Source: Brachybacterium sp036311905 (GTDB lineage Bacteria; Actinomycetota; Actinomycetes; Actinomycetales; Dermabacteraceae). Taken from it: DNA of 64,000 nucleotides. Under the pieces are notes generated by a model that saw only the letters and a program-made list of their open reading frames with translations, had not been told where the DNA came from and ran no database searches. A program made the position numbers and the translations under genes. The stretch's first letter is position 1; each line of letters starts with the position of its first letter. The DNA is taken from positions 1 through 64,000 of the forward strand of contig NZ_JAZDCH010000009.1 of NCBI RefSeq assembly GCF_036311905.1, in the 5' to 3' direction. Positions 1 to 8,256 of this stretch are shown here, piece after piece.

Positions 1-62
<62 letters not shown>

Positions 63-94
63 CTCCGCTGTGCAGGGATCGCTCGGGAGCCGAC

Positions 95-1639
95 TCAGCG
101 GTCGGCGGCCTTCTTCTCGAGCTCGCCCCCGGTCTCGCCCTGGCGGACGAGCCCGTCGGCCCGCAGCTCCCAGAACTCGGCGTTCCGGATACCGAGCGGG
201 CGCGGGTCGAACTGCGGGTCCTTTCCGGCCTTCTTCTGCTGCTGGTAGTCCTTCAGGGCCTTGAGAGCCGGGCCCTGCAGGATGAGGATCGCGACCACGT
301 TCAGCCACGCCATCGCGCCGACGCCGATGTCGCCCAGCGCCCAGGCGTTGCCGGTGGTGGTCACCGAGCCGTAGACGACGGCCACGAGGATCAGCGCCTG
401 CAGGAAGCGCACCAGGGCGCGACGTGCGGTGCGGTTGGGGATCCAGCGGTTGAGGTAGGTCAGGTTGACCTCGGCCATGTAGTAGTAGGCCACGATGGTG
501 GTGAACGCGAAGAAGAACAGCGCGATCGCCACGAAGGTCGGGCCGAGTCCCTGGAAGACGGTCTCGAAACCGTTCTGGGCGAACTCGGGACCGTAGTCGG
601 TGCCCTCGGGGACCGAGCCCTCGTAGATGAGCACCTCATCGGGGCCCTGGAACACCTGGTACATGTCGGTGGAGATGATCAGGAACGCGGTCGCGGTGCA
701 CACGAACAGGGTGTCGATGTAGACGGCGAAGGACTGCGCGAAGCCCTGCTTGGCGGGGTGCGAGACCTCGGCGGCGGCGGCCGCGTGAGGACCGGTACCC
801 TGGCCCGCCTCGTTCGAGTAGAGGCCGCGCTTGACGCCCATCTCGATGGCCTTGCCGACGATCGCGCCGAACATGGCGTTGGCGCCGAAGGCGCTCGAGA
901 AGATCAGCCCGAAGACGTGGGGGATCTGGTCGAAGTTCACGAAGAACACGATCGCTGCGGCGAGGATGTAGAGGATCGCCATCGCCGGCACGACGAGCAC
1001 CGCGAAGTGGGCGATGCGCTTGACGCCGCCGATGATGATGAAGGCCAGCAGGATGACGACGCCGACGGCGGTCACCCAGTGGGGCAGGCCCCAGGCCTCG
1101 TAGGCCGCGGAGGCCATGCCGTTGCCCTGCACGCCCGGCAGGAAGAAGCACATGGCGATGACGGTGACGATCGAGAACACGATCGCGTAGACGAGGAACG
1201 CAGGGGCCGCCTTGGTGTGGCTGTAGGCCTTCTCGATGTAGTACGCGGGTCCGCCGCGGTACTCGCCGGTGTCCTTGTCCTTCTCCTTGTAGATCTGGCC
1301 GAGGGTGCACTCGATGAACGAGGTCGCGGCGCCGAGGAAGGCAATCAGCCACATCCAGAACACCGCGCCGGGGCCGCCGATGGCGATCGCGGTGGCGACA
1401 CCGCCGATGTTGCCCATGCCGACACGGCCGGCGAGGGACATCATCAGCGATTGGAAGGACGAGGTGCCGTCGGGGGAGGCCTCGCCCCTCTTCAACTGGG
1501 AGAGCATGTCGGGGATGCAGCGCACCTGTAGGAACATCGTGCGCAGGGTGAAGAAGAGGCCGGTCAGCAGCAGCAGGCCCACCAGGGGGAGCGACCACAC
1601 GAGGTTGTTGGCCCCGGTGATCAAGGTGTCGAAGAACAT
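95..1639 (-). CDS. Alanine/glycine:cation symporter family protein (AGCS)
   Basis: Predicted 514-residue polytopic membrane protein of the sodium:alanine symporter family, which imports alanine or glycine with Na+. It begins MFFDTLITGANNLVW and carries the family stretches GNIGGVATAIAIGGPGAVFWMW and NEAGQGTGPHAAAAAEVSHP (about residues 120-290), with hydrophobic segments throughout. The ATG at 1639 is preceded by a CTGGAG ribosome site. The open frame extends further upstream, but that extension is arginine/proline-rich and lies before the ribosome site, so it is excluded. It is transcribed away from the SRP RNA gene. The substrate is inferred from the family only. Confidence 0.92.
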   Translation of the reverse strand: MFFDTLITGANNLVWSLPLVGLLLLTGLFFTLRTMFLQVRCIPDMLSQLKRGEASPDGTSSFQSLMMSLAGRVGMGNIGGVATAIAIGGPGAVFWMWLIAFLGAATSFIECTLGQIYKEKDKDTGEYRGGPAYYIEKAYSHTKAAPAFLVYAIVFSIVTVIAMCFFLPGVQGNGMASAAYEAWGLPHWVTAVGVVILLAFIIIGGVKRIAHFAVLVVPAMAILYILAAAIVFFVNFDQIPHVFGLIFSSAFGANAMFGAIVGKAIEMGVKRGLYSNEAGQGTGPHAAAAAEVSHPAKQGFAQSFAVYIDTLFVCTATAFLIISTDMYQVFQGPDEVLIYEGSVPEGTDYGPEFAQNGFETVFQGLGPTFVAIALFFFAFTTIVAYYYMAEVNLTYLNRWIPNRTARRALVRFLQALILVAVVYGSVTTTGNAWALGDIGVGAMAWLNVVAILILQGPALKALKDYQQQKKAGKDPQFDPRPLGIRNAEFWELRADGLVRQGETGGELEKKAADR

Positions 1640-1836
1640 GGGGTCTCCAGGGGGACGGGGAAGGGGGAAGGTGGACGGTTCTCGGGCACGCCTGTGAGCC
1701 CGATCACCGACATCGCCGTGGGGGAACAGTAGCGCGTCGGGCGACGCCGGGCACGTCAACCCCTGTCCGTTATCCGACTGCAATGCGCGGACAACGCTCG
1801 GAATCGGTGAACCGGGTGACATCCGGCCGCTCCGAC

Positions 1837-1865
1837 ATGACGTGCTCGGGAGGCATCTGTAGAAT
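1837..1865 (+). promoter_or_regulatory. Sigma-70-type promoter of the SRP RNA gene
   Basis: A -10 box TAGAAT lies at 1860-1865, preceded by TG-like bases. A -35-like ATGACG (matching TGAC of TTGACA) lies at 1837-1842, with a 17-bp spacer. The first base of the paired SRP RNA stem is 6 bp downstream at 1871, the expected distance to a transcription start. Confidence 0.6.
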
Positions 1866-1870
1866 CGAGC

Positions 1871-1963
1871 GCGACCCCTCGTGCGGTGTCATCTCGCTGA
1901 ACTCCCCCAGGGCCTGACGGCAGCAAGGGCAGGTGGGCTCTGGCAGGTGCACGAGGGGTCGTT
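1871..1963 (+). ncRNA. ffs: Signal recognition particle RNA, small bacterial type (4.5S-like)
   Basis: This is the RNA scaffold of the signal recognition particle. It binds Ffh and docks with FtsY for co-translational membrane targeting. The 5' segment GCGACCCCTCGTGC (1871-1884) is complementary to GCACGAGGGGTCGT ending near 1962. The apical domain reads CCAGGGCC-TGAC-GGCAGCAAGGG followed by GGGCTCTGGC, matching the conserved helix 8 with its asymmetric AGCA loop. The apical tetraloop is UGAC, not the common GGAA; it fits the alternative URRC class. The promoter at 1837-1865 fits this start. The run GGGGGTTTTCCCC at 1972-1984 may help end transcription. Confidence 0.9.
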
Positions 1964-2090
1964 CAGTGCCCGGGGGTTTTCCCCACTCCGCGGAGGCGGA
2001 CACCCCCGTTCTCGGGCCGGCAGGGTCGTTCCTAGCGTGGGCAGCGACGCGCAGCGCAGCAGGCGAGGCGCCCGCCCCCAGGAGCTCCCG

Positions 2091-3050
2091 TTGGCCTCGC
2101 TTCCCGCCGCCTCCCCGTCCTCCTCGACTCCCTCGACAGCCGTCGGCCGACGGGCCGTCCGACCCGTCCCGCCCGGCGCCCCACCGGACCTGCGCCGCGT
2201 CGGCCTCTTCTTCGCGATCTCGCTCGCCGTGACCACGGGTCTGTCGCTCCCCATCGCCCTCGGCGTCCTGCCGGCCGCCCTGCTGGGCCTCGTCGTGCCC
2301 CTCGCTCAGCTGTCCCCCCTGGTCGCGGCGCTGATCGTGCGACGCCGCGGCGAGCCCTGGTGGCGCTCGCTGGCGCTGTCGGTGCCGTCCTGGCCGCTGC
2401 TGCTGGTCGCCGTGCTCGGAGGCGCCGCGGCCTTCGCGCTCGTGCCCTTCGCCCGGGTGCTGATCGGGGTCGTCGCCGGGGTGCCGCTCGCGGCCGACGC
2501 CACCTCGCTCTCCGCCCTGCTGCTCGCCGTGCCGATGGTGTTGGTGATGCAGGCGATCTTCGCGATCGGCGAGGAGGCGGGCTGGCGCGGCTGGCTGCAC
2601 ACGCAGCTCGCACCCCTCGGCTTCTGGGGGTCGTCCCTGCTCATCGGGGCGATGTGGGCGCTCTGGCATCTGCCGATCGTGCTCGCCCTGGGTCTTGCGC
2701 CGCGGGAGGCCGTTGGCTATCTCGGCACGATCCTCGCCGTCGCGCCGCTGCTCGGCGCGCTGCGCGAGATCTCCGGTACGGCCTGGGCGGCCGTCTTCGG
2801 CCATGGCCTGCTGAACAGCGTCCGCGTCGCCATCGAGCAGAACGTGCTCGGGCCGCTCGACCCCGGCACCGCCTGGCTGCTGGACCTGACGTCCTGGGCG
2901 CTGTGGATCGGCGTGGCCTGGCTGGTCCTGCGCGTCGGCGCCTCGCTCGCCCCGGGCGCTCCGCGCGGCCTGGTCCCTCCGGGCTCTCCCGTCGCCGGTG
3001 GCGCGGCCCGCCCCGGCCCGGCCCTTCCGCCGCGCCCCCGGGATGCGTAA
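2091..3050 (+). CDS. CPBP family intramembrane metalloprotease
   Basis: Predicted 319-residue membrane protein of the CPBP/Abi (CAAX protease and bacteriocin-processing) family. It has the expected glutamate motif EEAGWRGW (residues 161-168, E161/E162 and R166), a following histidine in LWHLP, and FGHGLLNS with H238 and N242, embedded in several hydrophobic helices. The TTG at 2091 has a good AGGAG ribosome site just upstream. An in-frame GTG at 2037 is the alternative start. The frame runs back into the SRP RNA gene, so the longer version starting inside that RNA is rejected. The actual peptide substrate cannot be deduced. Close by, only the SRP RNA gene lies upstream. Confidence 0.85.
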   Translation: MASLPAASPSSSTPSTAVGRRAVRPVPPGAPPDLRRVGLFFAISLAVTTGLSLPIALGVLPAALLGLVVPLAQLSPLVAALIVRRRGEPWWRSLALSVPSWPLLLVAVLGGAAAFALVPFARVLIGVVAGVPLAADATSLSALLLAVPMVLVMQAIFAIGEEAGWRGWLHTQLAPLGFWGSSLLIGAMWALWHLPIVLALGLAPREAVGYLGTILAVAPLLGALREISGTAWAAVFGHGLLNSVRVAIEQNVLGPLDPGTAWLLDLTSWALWIGVAWLVLRVGASLAPGAPRGLVPPGSPVAGGAARPGPALPPRPRDA

Positions 3051-3148
3051 CGTGGCCGGTCCACGTCCATGAGGTCGCGGCCGCATCCGCGGGACCGCGC
3101 GCCGTGCCCACCGGGCACCGGACCACGTCCCCGAGGTAGGGAGCCGCA

Positions 3149-4567
3149 GTGAGGATCGAGACCGTCCACCGGGTCGCGCAAGCGAAGTCCGACGTCCTGG
3201 CCTGGTACGACAGGCCCGGCGCGCTGGTCCGGCTCACTCCGCCCGGAATCGCCTCCGTCGAGGATCCGTCGGTCGGCGGCATGCGGGCCGGGCGGCTGGT
3301 CGGCGCCCGTCTGGGCCCCGCGCCGCTGCCGGCCCCTCTGCGTCCGCGGTGGGTGCTGCGCCACGTGGAGAGCGATCCCGTGGGTCACTTCGTGGACCAG
3401 CAGGTGAGCGGCCCCTGGCGTACCTGGCGGCACGAGCATCGCCTCGAGGCCGACGGCACCACGGGCGACACCAGCACCGCGGGCGAGACCGCCACCGCAG
3501 GCGAGGCCAGCACCGTGATCCGCGACAGCATCGAGGTCGAGCTTCCCCGGCACCTCGAGCGCCTCGCCCCGGTCGCCGAGTCGCAGATCCGTCGACTGCT
3601 CGCCTTCCGCGCCCGCCAGCTGCGCGACGATCTCGCCTTCCACGCCCGCTTCCGCGGCGTGCCCCGTCGCACGATCGCGATCACGGGCTCCTCGGGCCTG
3701 ATCGGCACCCAGCTCGCGGCCCTGCTAGAGACCGGCGGGCACACCGTGCATCGCATGGTCCGACGGAGCGAAGTCGGCCCGGGGGAGATCTCCTGGGACC
3801 CCCGCGCCGGGGAGCTCGATGCGGCCGACCTCGAGGGCGTCGACGTGGTCATCAACCTCGCGGGCCGCTCGATCGCGACCCGCTGGACGCCCGACGCCCG
3901 GCGCGAGATCCGCGACTCCCGCCTAGACGGCACGGCGCTGATCGCCCGCACCCTCGCCGGGATGCGGGGCGGCCCGACGGCCCTGGTGCAGGCCTCGGCG
4001 ATCGGCCTCTACGGGCCGCGCCGTCCGGGGGAGGTGCTCACCGAGTCCGATCCCGGCGGGGAGGGCTTCCTCGCCGATCTGGTGCGGGACTGGGAGGGGT
4101 CGACTCGCGCCGCGGACGACGCGGGTGTGCGCGTCGCCCACGTGCGCACCGGCCTCGCGCTGAGCGACGGGGGCGGCTCACTGCTGCCCCAGCTGCCGCT
4201 GTTCCTCGCCGGGGTGGGCGGGCGCCTCACCGCCGGCAGGGCCATGACCTCCTGGATCTCGCTCGACGACATCGTGCGGGTCTTCGCCCACGCCGCCCTG
4301 TCGGCCGATGTCGCCGGGCCGGTCAACGGCGTCGCCCCGCAGCCGGTCACCGCGCGCGAGTTCGCGCGCACGCTGGGGGAGGTGCTGCATCGCCCTGCGC
4401 TGGTGCCGGTGCCGTCGTTCGGGCCACGGCTCGCGCTCGGCGGCGCCGCGGCCGACGAGCTGATCCAGGTGGACCAGCAGGTCTCCTCGGCGCGGCTCGA
4501 GCAGAGCGGTTTCGTGCCCGCTCACGCGCGGCTCGAGGACGCCCTGCGTCACCTGCTGCGGCGCTGA
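3149..4567 (+). CDS. TIGR01777 family NAD(P)-binding epimerase with N-terminal SRPBCC-like domain
   Basis: 472 residues in two parts. Residues 1-165 resemble a START/SRPBCC ligand-binding domain. Residues about 175-472 are a short-chain dehydrogenase/epimerase-like fold with the nucleotide motif TGSSGLIG (about 179-186), VINLAGRSI, and QASAIGLYG. This fusion is common in actinobacteria and is usually annotated as TIGR01777 (YfcH-like) epimerase; its substrate is unknown. The GTG start at 3149 follows GTAGGGAGC. A Thr/Ala-rich stretch near residues 103-120 is low complexity. The last codons lie inside the first unit of a 20-bp tandem repeat (4548-4627). The next gene is convergent. Confidence 0.85.
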   Translation: MRIETVHRVAQAKSDVLAWYDRPGALVRLTPPGIASVEDPSVGGMRAGRLVGARLGPAPLPAPLRPRWVLRHVESDPVGHFVDQQVSGPWRTWRHEHRLEADGTTGDTSTAGETATAGEASTVIRDSIEVELPRHLERLAPVAESQIRRLLAFRARQLRDDLAFHARFRGVPRRTIAITGSSGLIGTQLAALLETGGHTVHRMVRRSEVGPGEISWDPRAGELDAADLEGVDVVINLAGRSIATRWTPDARREIRDSRLDGTALIARTLAGMRGGPTALVQASAIGLYGPRRPGEVLTESDPGGEGFLADLVRDWEGSTRAADDAGVRVAHVRTGLALSDGGGSLLPQLPLFLAGVGGRLTAGRAMTSWISLDDIVRVFAHAALSADVAGPVNGVAPQPVTAREFARTLGEVLHRPALVPVPSFGPRLALGGAAADELIQVDQQVSSARLEQSGFVPAHARLEDALRHLLRR

Positions 4568-4627
4568 GTCATCTGCTGCGACGCTGAATCATCTGCTGCG
4601 GCGCTGAGTCATCTGCCGCGGTGCTGA
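4548..4627. repeat. Four tandem 20-bp repeats bridging two convergent gene ends
   Basis: Four consecutive 20-bp units (4548, 4568, 4588, 4608) follow the pattern GTCATCTGCTGCGGCGCTGA with one to three differences each. Unit 1 contains the end of the epimerase gene including its stop codon. Unit 4 contains the stop codon of the convergent MFS gene. Each unit carries TGA on the plus strand, so the array repeats a gene end. It looks like replication slippage that copied the terminal codons. Confidence 0.9.
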
Positions 4628-5901
4628 GGAGCTCCGGTGCCGCCGCTCAGCAGGGCGTTGACCACTCCCGCGAGCAGGACCAGCGCCGCCGCCGCGGCGG
4701 GCAGCAGCATCGCGGACGGGGACCCGGCGGACTCGGCGACCGCCCCGGTGAGGGCGGAGGCTCCCGACTGGCCCACGATCGTGGCGGAGCCCAGCATCGT
4801 CATCACCGTCGCCGAGCGGCCGTGGGGGCTGTGCTGGGCGGCGAGGCTGTAGAGGGTCACGACCGTCGGCCCGATGCCGATGCCCGCGAGCGCCATCGCC
4901 GCGACCACGCCGGTCGTCCCGTCGGCCGAGGCGAACAGGAGCATCGCCCCGAGCATCAGCGCGGAGGACACCAGCCACCGCGCGGGCAGCCGGAACCGCT
5001 CCGGCCAGAGCCCCACGGAGAGCGCGAGCACCGTGGAGCCGACGCCCATCACCCCGTAGAGCAGGCCCGCGGACTCGCCGCGCCCGAGGTCGCCGAGGAA
5101 GGCGGTCAGCGAGGTCAGGACCGTGCCGAAGAACAGTCCGACCCCGAGCGCGCCCGCCACGACCACGAGGATCGCGGGCGTGAACAGCTCCCGCGCGGGA
5201 GCCTGGTCGACGGACGCACGGCCGACGGGGGCCTGGGTGTCGTCGGCGGGCTGCGTGCGGGCGGTCGGGTGCAACGCGAAGGCGGTGACGAACACCAGGA
5301 TCAGCACGGCGGCACCGATCATCGGAGCCGCGGGGGAGAGCGTCGTGGCCAGGAGGCCCACCACCACGGGGCCGAAGACGAAAGCGGTCTCGTCGACCGC
5401 GGACTCGTAGCCCATGGTCCCGTTCATCGCCCGGGCGCGGCGCTCCGCGGGCAGACGGGTGAGGATCAGCGCGACCAGCCGGCTGCGGGAGAACGGGCCG
5501 ATCTGCGGGGCCGAGGCGCCGATCGCGAAGCCTGCCGCGAGCACGGCCGCATCGGGGAGCGGGCTGAAGGCGATCCAGGCGAGGGCCAGCAGTGCGAGCG
5601 CGTTGACGATCCCGGAGATCAGCAGGACGGGGCGCTGCCCGTAGCGGTCGGCGGCGGCGCCCAGCAGGGGGCCGACGAGAGCGGCACCCAGACCGACGAC
5701 CGCCGAGTTGAGCCCGCCCAGTGCAATCGAGTCGCGGGCGGCGACGACCAGCGTCAGGGTGCCGACGACCATCATCGCGAAGGGGAAGCGGGCGAGGAAG
5801 GCGACCGGGAAGTACGAGGAGCCCGCGGCGGCGCGCAGGGTGGTGGGGCGCGTCGGCGGCGCGGTGGCCTCGGGGTGTGCGGCGGTGGGCGGCAGGGTCA
5901 T
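4609..5901 (-). CDS. MFS transporter
   Basis: 430-residue major facilitator protein with about 12 hydrophobic segments. It has a motif-A-like loop GAAADRYGQRPVLLISG after helix 2 (about residues 75-92) and a second-half loop. The ATG at 5901 has GAGGAGGT 12 nt upstream. A longer in-frame ATG would add an arginine-rich leader and is rejected. The C-terminal codons overlap the last 20-bp repeat unit. No substrate can be assigned; the general layout resembles drug or metabolite efflux proteins. It runs convergently with the epimerase gene and downstream of the symporter gene. Confidence 0.85.
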   Translation of the reverse strand: MTLPPTAAHPEATAPPTRPTTLRAAAGSSYFPVAFLARFPFAMMVVGTLTLVVAARDSIALGGLNSAVVGLGAALVGPLLGAAADRYGQRPVLLISGIVNALALLALAWIAFSPLPDAAVLAAGFAIGASAPQIGPFSRSRLVALILTRLPAERRARAMNGTMGYESAVDETAFVFGPVVVGLLATTLSPAAPMIGAAVLILVFVTAFALHPTARTQPADDTQAPVGRASVDQAPARELFTPAILVVVAGALGVGLFFGTVLTSLTAFLGDLGRGESAGLLYGVMGVGSTVLALSVGLWPERFRLPARWLVSSALMLGAMLLFASADGTTGVVAAMALAGIGIGPTVVTLYSLAAQHSPHGRSATVMTMLGSATIVGQSGASALTGAVAESAGSPSAMLLPAAAAALVLLAGVVNALLSGGTGAPQHRGR

Positions 5902-6024
5902 GGGTCGGGGACCTCCTCGACGGTGGTGCCGCCTTGGACGGTCCGCATGACGGACCCGAGGTAGATGCACCCTGGAGCCCGCGGGGGCGGGCTGGATGGG
6001 GACGCGCCGAGTGTATTCAGCTCA

Positions 6025-6067
6025 GGCGGGGGTGGGCCAGGGCGCGGTGCCCGGACTCACCCCCGCC
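6025..6067 (-). terminator. Hairpin terminator after the dicarboxylate symporter
   Basis: Perfect 10-bp arms GGCGGGGGTG (6025-6034) and CACCCCCGCC (6058-6067) enclose an inner GGGC/GCCC stem. It begins 4 bp after the symporter stop codon on the minus strand and sits upstream of the MFS gene. There is no T-tract, as is common in high-GC actinobacteria. The rest of 5902-6071 shows no gene. Confidence 0.6.
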
Positions 6068-6071
6068 CGGA

Positions 6072-7574
6072 TCAGACGCCCGCGGAGGCGGAGCGGCGCT
6101 CGCCGGGAGCGGTGTGCGCGTCGTGGACCGCGGTGTCGGAGGTGTCAGGGGACTCGCCCGCGTCGGCCCTGGCCTGCTCCACCTCCCCGGCTTCCTCTGC
6201 CTGGATGGCCTGGAAGGAGGTGCGACGGGTGGCGTCGTAGGCGCGCTGGTCGAGGATCTTCTCGCGCTTGGCGACGATCACGGCGACGAGGGACTGCCCG
6301 GTGACGTTCAGGGCGGTGCGGCCCATGTCGAGGATCGGGTCGATCGCGAGCAGCAGCCCGACGCCCTCGAGGGGGAGGCCCAGCGTGGACAGCGTCAGGG
6401 TGAGCATCACGGTCGCGCCGGTCATGCCCGCGGTCGCGGCCGAGCCCAGCACGGAGACGAGCACGATGAGCAGGTAGTCGGTGATGCCGAGCGGTACGCC
6501 GTAGAAGTTCGCGACGAAGATCGCGGCGAGCGCGGGGTAGATCGCGGCGCAGCCGTCCATCTTCGTGGTGGCGCCGAGCGGCACGGCGAAGGAGGCGTAG
6601 TGGCGGGGGACGCCCATGCGCTCGGTGACGGTCTGGGTCATCGGCATGGTGCCCAGCGAGCTGCGGGAGACGAAGCCGAGGGAGGTCGCCGGCCACACGC
6701 CGCGGAAGAAGGAGGCGATGGAGAGGCCGTTGACCTTCAGCAGCACCGGGTAGACGACCAGCAGCACGAGGAGCATGCCCACATAGACGTCGAGGGTGAA
6801 CAGGCCGAGCTGGCCGATCGCGTCCCAGCCGTAGGAGGCGACGGCGTTGCCGAGCAGGCCGATGGTGCCGATCGGGGCGAGGCGGATGACCCACCACAGC
6901 AGCTTCTGCACGATCTCGAGGGCGGAGCCGGTGACCTTGAGGAAGGGCTCGGCCTTCTCGCCCACCTTGAGCACGGCGATGCCCACTGCGATCGAGATGA
7001 CCAGGATCTGCAGGGCGTTGAAGCTCAGGGAGACGGAGCCGTCGTCACGGGTGGAGCCGGCGATGCCCAGGAAGTTCGAGGGGACCAGGCCGGTGAGGAA
7101 GTCGAGCCAGCCGCCCTGGGTGGAGGAGGCCTCGGCTGCGTCGGCGGACACGCCGGAGTTCGCGCCCGGGGAGGTGATCGCGCCGAGGGCGATGCCGATG
7201 GAGACGGCGATCAGCGAGGTGATCGCGAACCAGAGCAGGGTCTTCCAGGCCAGGCGCGCGGCGTTGGTGACATTGCGCAGATTGGCGATCGAGGTGACGA
7301 TCGCGAGGAAGATTAGCGGCGGGACCAGGGCCTTCAGCAGCGTCACGAAGATCGTGCCGATGGTGTCCAGGGTGACGGCGAGCCAGTTCGCACCGTCGGG
7401 GTTCGAGTCGGTGGGGGCGACGGGACCGATCGCAGCGGCCGTCAGACCGAGGATCACGCCGAGGACGAGGCCCGCGAGGACCTGCCAGCCGAAGGGGATG
7501 CGGGCGATCGCGGCCAGCGGGTTGCGCCGGGCCGACGGGGTCGCCGTGGGGGAGGAGGTGGTGGGTGTGCTCAC
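6072..7574 (-). CDS. Dicarboxylate/amino acid:cation symporter (DAACS family)
   Basis: 500 residues, the usual length for the glutamate/C4-dicarboxylate symporter family (GltP/DctA-like). Family features are the serine-rich re-entrant loop SRSSLGTMPMTQTVTERMGV (about residues 310-330), GATTKMDG, and DPILDMGRTALNVTGQ near residue 430, which includes the cation- and substrate-binding Asp and Asn positions. The start is a GTG at 7574 with no Shine-Dalgarno but a TAGCGT box 8 nt upstream, suggesting a leaderless message. The charged, Ala/Glu-rich C-terminal tail (last 60 residues) is cytoplasmic and variable. A terminator hairpin follows at once. Whether it takes up glutamate, aspartate or C4-dicarboxylates cannot be decided. 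Confidence 0.92.
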   Translation of the reverse strand: MSTPTTSSPTATPSARRNPLAAIARIPFGWQVLAGLVLGVILGLTAAAIGPVAPTDSNPDGANWLAVTLDTIGTIFVTLLKALVPPLIFLAIVTSIANLRNVTNAARLAWKTLLWFAITSLIAVSIGIALGAITSPGANSGVSADAAEASSTQGGWLDFLTGLVPSNFLGIAGSTRDDGSVSLSFNALQILVISIAVGIAVLKVGEKAEPFLKVTGSALEIVQKLLWWVIRLAPIGTIGLLGNAVASYGWDAIGQLGLFTLDVYVGMLLVLLVVYPVLLKVNGLSIASFFRGVWPATSLGFVSRSSLGTMPMTQTVTERMGVPRHYASFAVPLGATTKMDGCAAIYPALAAIFVANFYGVPLGITDYLLIVLVSVLGSAATAGMTGATVMLTLTLSTLGLPLEGVGLLLAIDPILDMGRTALNVTGQSLVAVIVAKREKILDQRAYDATRRTSFQAIQAEEAGEVEQARADAGESPDTSDTAVHDAHTAPGERRSASAGV

Positions 7575-7788
7575 GGCCGAGAACGCTACCCAGCGGTGCG
7601 CTCGCTTTCAACATGATTGCTAGGGGATCACATTAGCGATGCTTTGGGGGTGCGGTCGCAGAGTGGCGCTGGTGCGTGCGTCGACGGGGTGTCCGCGCAG
7701 GTGCGCGTGGCTCATCGTGTCCACGCAGGCGCATGTGGCGGATCGGGTCCGTGCGGATGTGTCGCTGACCTCGGAGAGGCGTTGCGCG

Positions 7789-8070
7789 TCAGAGTCCCTC
7801 GAGGATGTCGAGGGCGTCCTCCAGGAGCTGCTCATCCCGGGACTTCGGGGGCCGGGTGTACGGCTCGTCGCCGAGTGCTTCGCAGGCCCGCTCGAAGAAG
7901 TCCGCGGAGACGAGCACGCCGCGCGGTCGGGCGCCGCGGCTCACGATTTTCACCGGCTGGTGGTTGGCGCGCTCGAGGAATTCGCTCAGTCGCGCACGGA
8001 ACTCTGCGGTCGACACCACCGCGTTGCTCACCGCTGCCCGAGCGGCTGTCAGGAGGACCGGTGTGTTCAT
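7789..8070 (-). CDS. Phd/YefM-family antitoxin, apparently orphan
   Basis: 93 residues resembling type II antitoxins of the Phd/YefM family: an N-terminal DNA-binding part (VVSTAEFRARLSEFLERAN, with VKIVSRGARPRGVLVSADFFE, about residues 20-60) and a C-terminal acidic tail (DEQLLEDALDILEGL) that would wrap a toxin. No toxin gene follows; 7620-7788 holds no convincing frame. The start at 8070 has no ribosome site but a TACGGT -10 box 7 nt upstream, overlapped by a perfect 22-bp palindrome (8081-8102). This implies leaderless, autoregulated expression. It may be a solitary regulator or the survivor of a decayed pair. Confidence 0.75.
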   Translation of the reverse strand: MNTPVLLTAARAAVSNAVVSTAEFRARLSEFLERANHQPVKIVSRGARPRGVLVSADFFERACEALGDEPYTRPPKSRDEQLLEDALDILEGL

Positions 8071-8080
8071 GAGAATGACC

Positions 8081-8102
8081 GTACATCATGTACATGATGT
8101 AC
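8081..8102. promoter_or_regulatory. Perfect 22-bp palindromic operator of the antitoxin gene
   Basis: The 22 bases read identically on both strands: arms GTACATCATGT and ACATGATGTAC. It ends 11 bp before the antitoxin start codon and overlaps the minus-strand -10 box (TACGGT, 8078-8083), so a bound dimer would block the promoter. This is where Phd/YefM antitoxins bind their own operators. Confidence 0.75.
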
Positions 8103-8146
8103 CGGGATTCTTGCGAAGGGACCGGGGTCCGGTCCGGGCGGGCGCG

Positions 8147-8229
8147 GTGGGATCGGGTGGGCGAAGTGCGATCAGGCGGGCGCGGTGCGATCGTGCGGGC
8201 GCGTGGGATCGGGTGGGCGAAGTGCGATC
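8147..8229. repeat. Imperfect direct repeats containing an identical 27-bp pair
   Basis: The segment beginning GTGGGATCGGGTGGGCG occurs identically at 8147-8173 and 8203-8229, 56 bp apart. The whole 8140-8260 stretch is built from GGGCG and GCGATC words. It lies between the antitoxin operator and the end of the WXG-like gene. No gene was seen here; it is probably slippage-derived. Confidence 0.7.
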
Positions 8230-8256
8230 GTGCGGGCCCGTCCCGATCGGCCGGGA

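Noticed and set aside
1881..2090. Upstream extension of the CPBP protease into the SRP RNA
   Set aside because: The frame would begin inside a structured RNA gene; a TTG with AGGAG at 2091 is a better start.
7620..7835. Small frame downstream of the antitoxin as a possible toxin
   Set aside because: No toxin motif, overlaps the antitoxin end, and Arg/Ser/Thr-rich composition typical of shadows.
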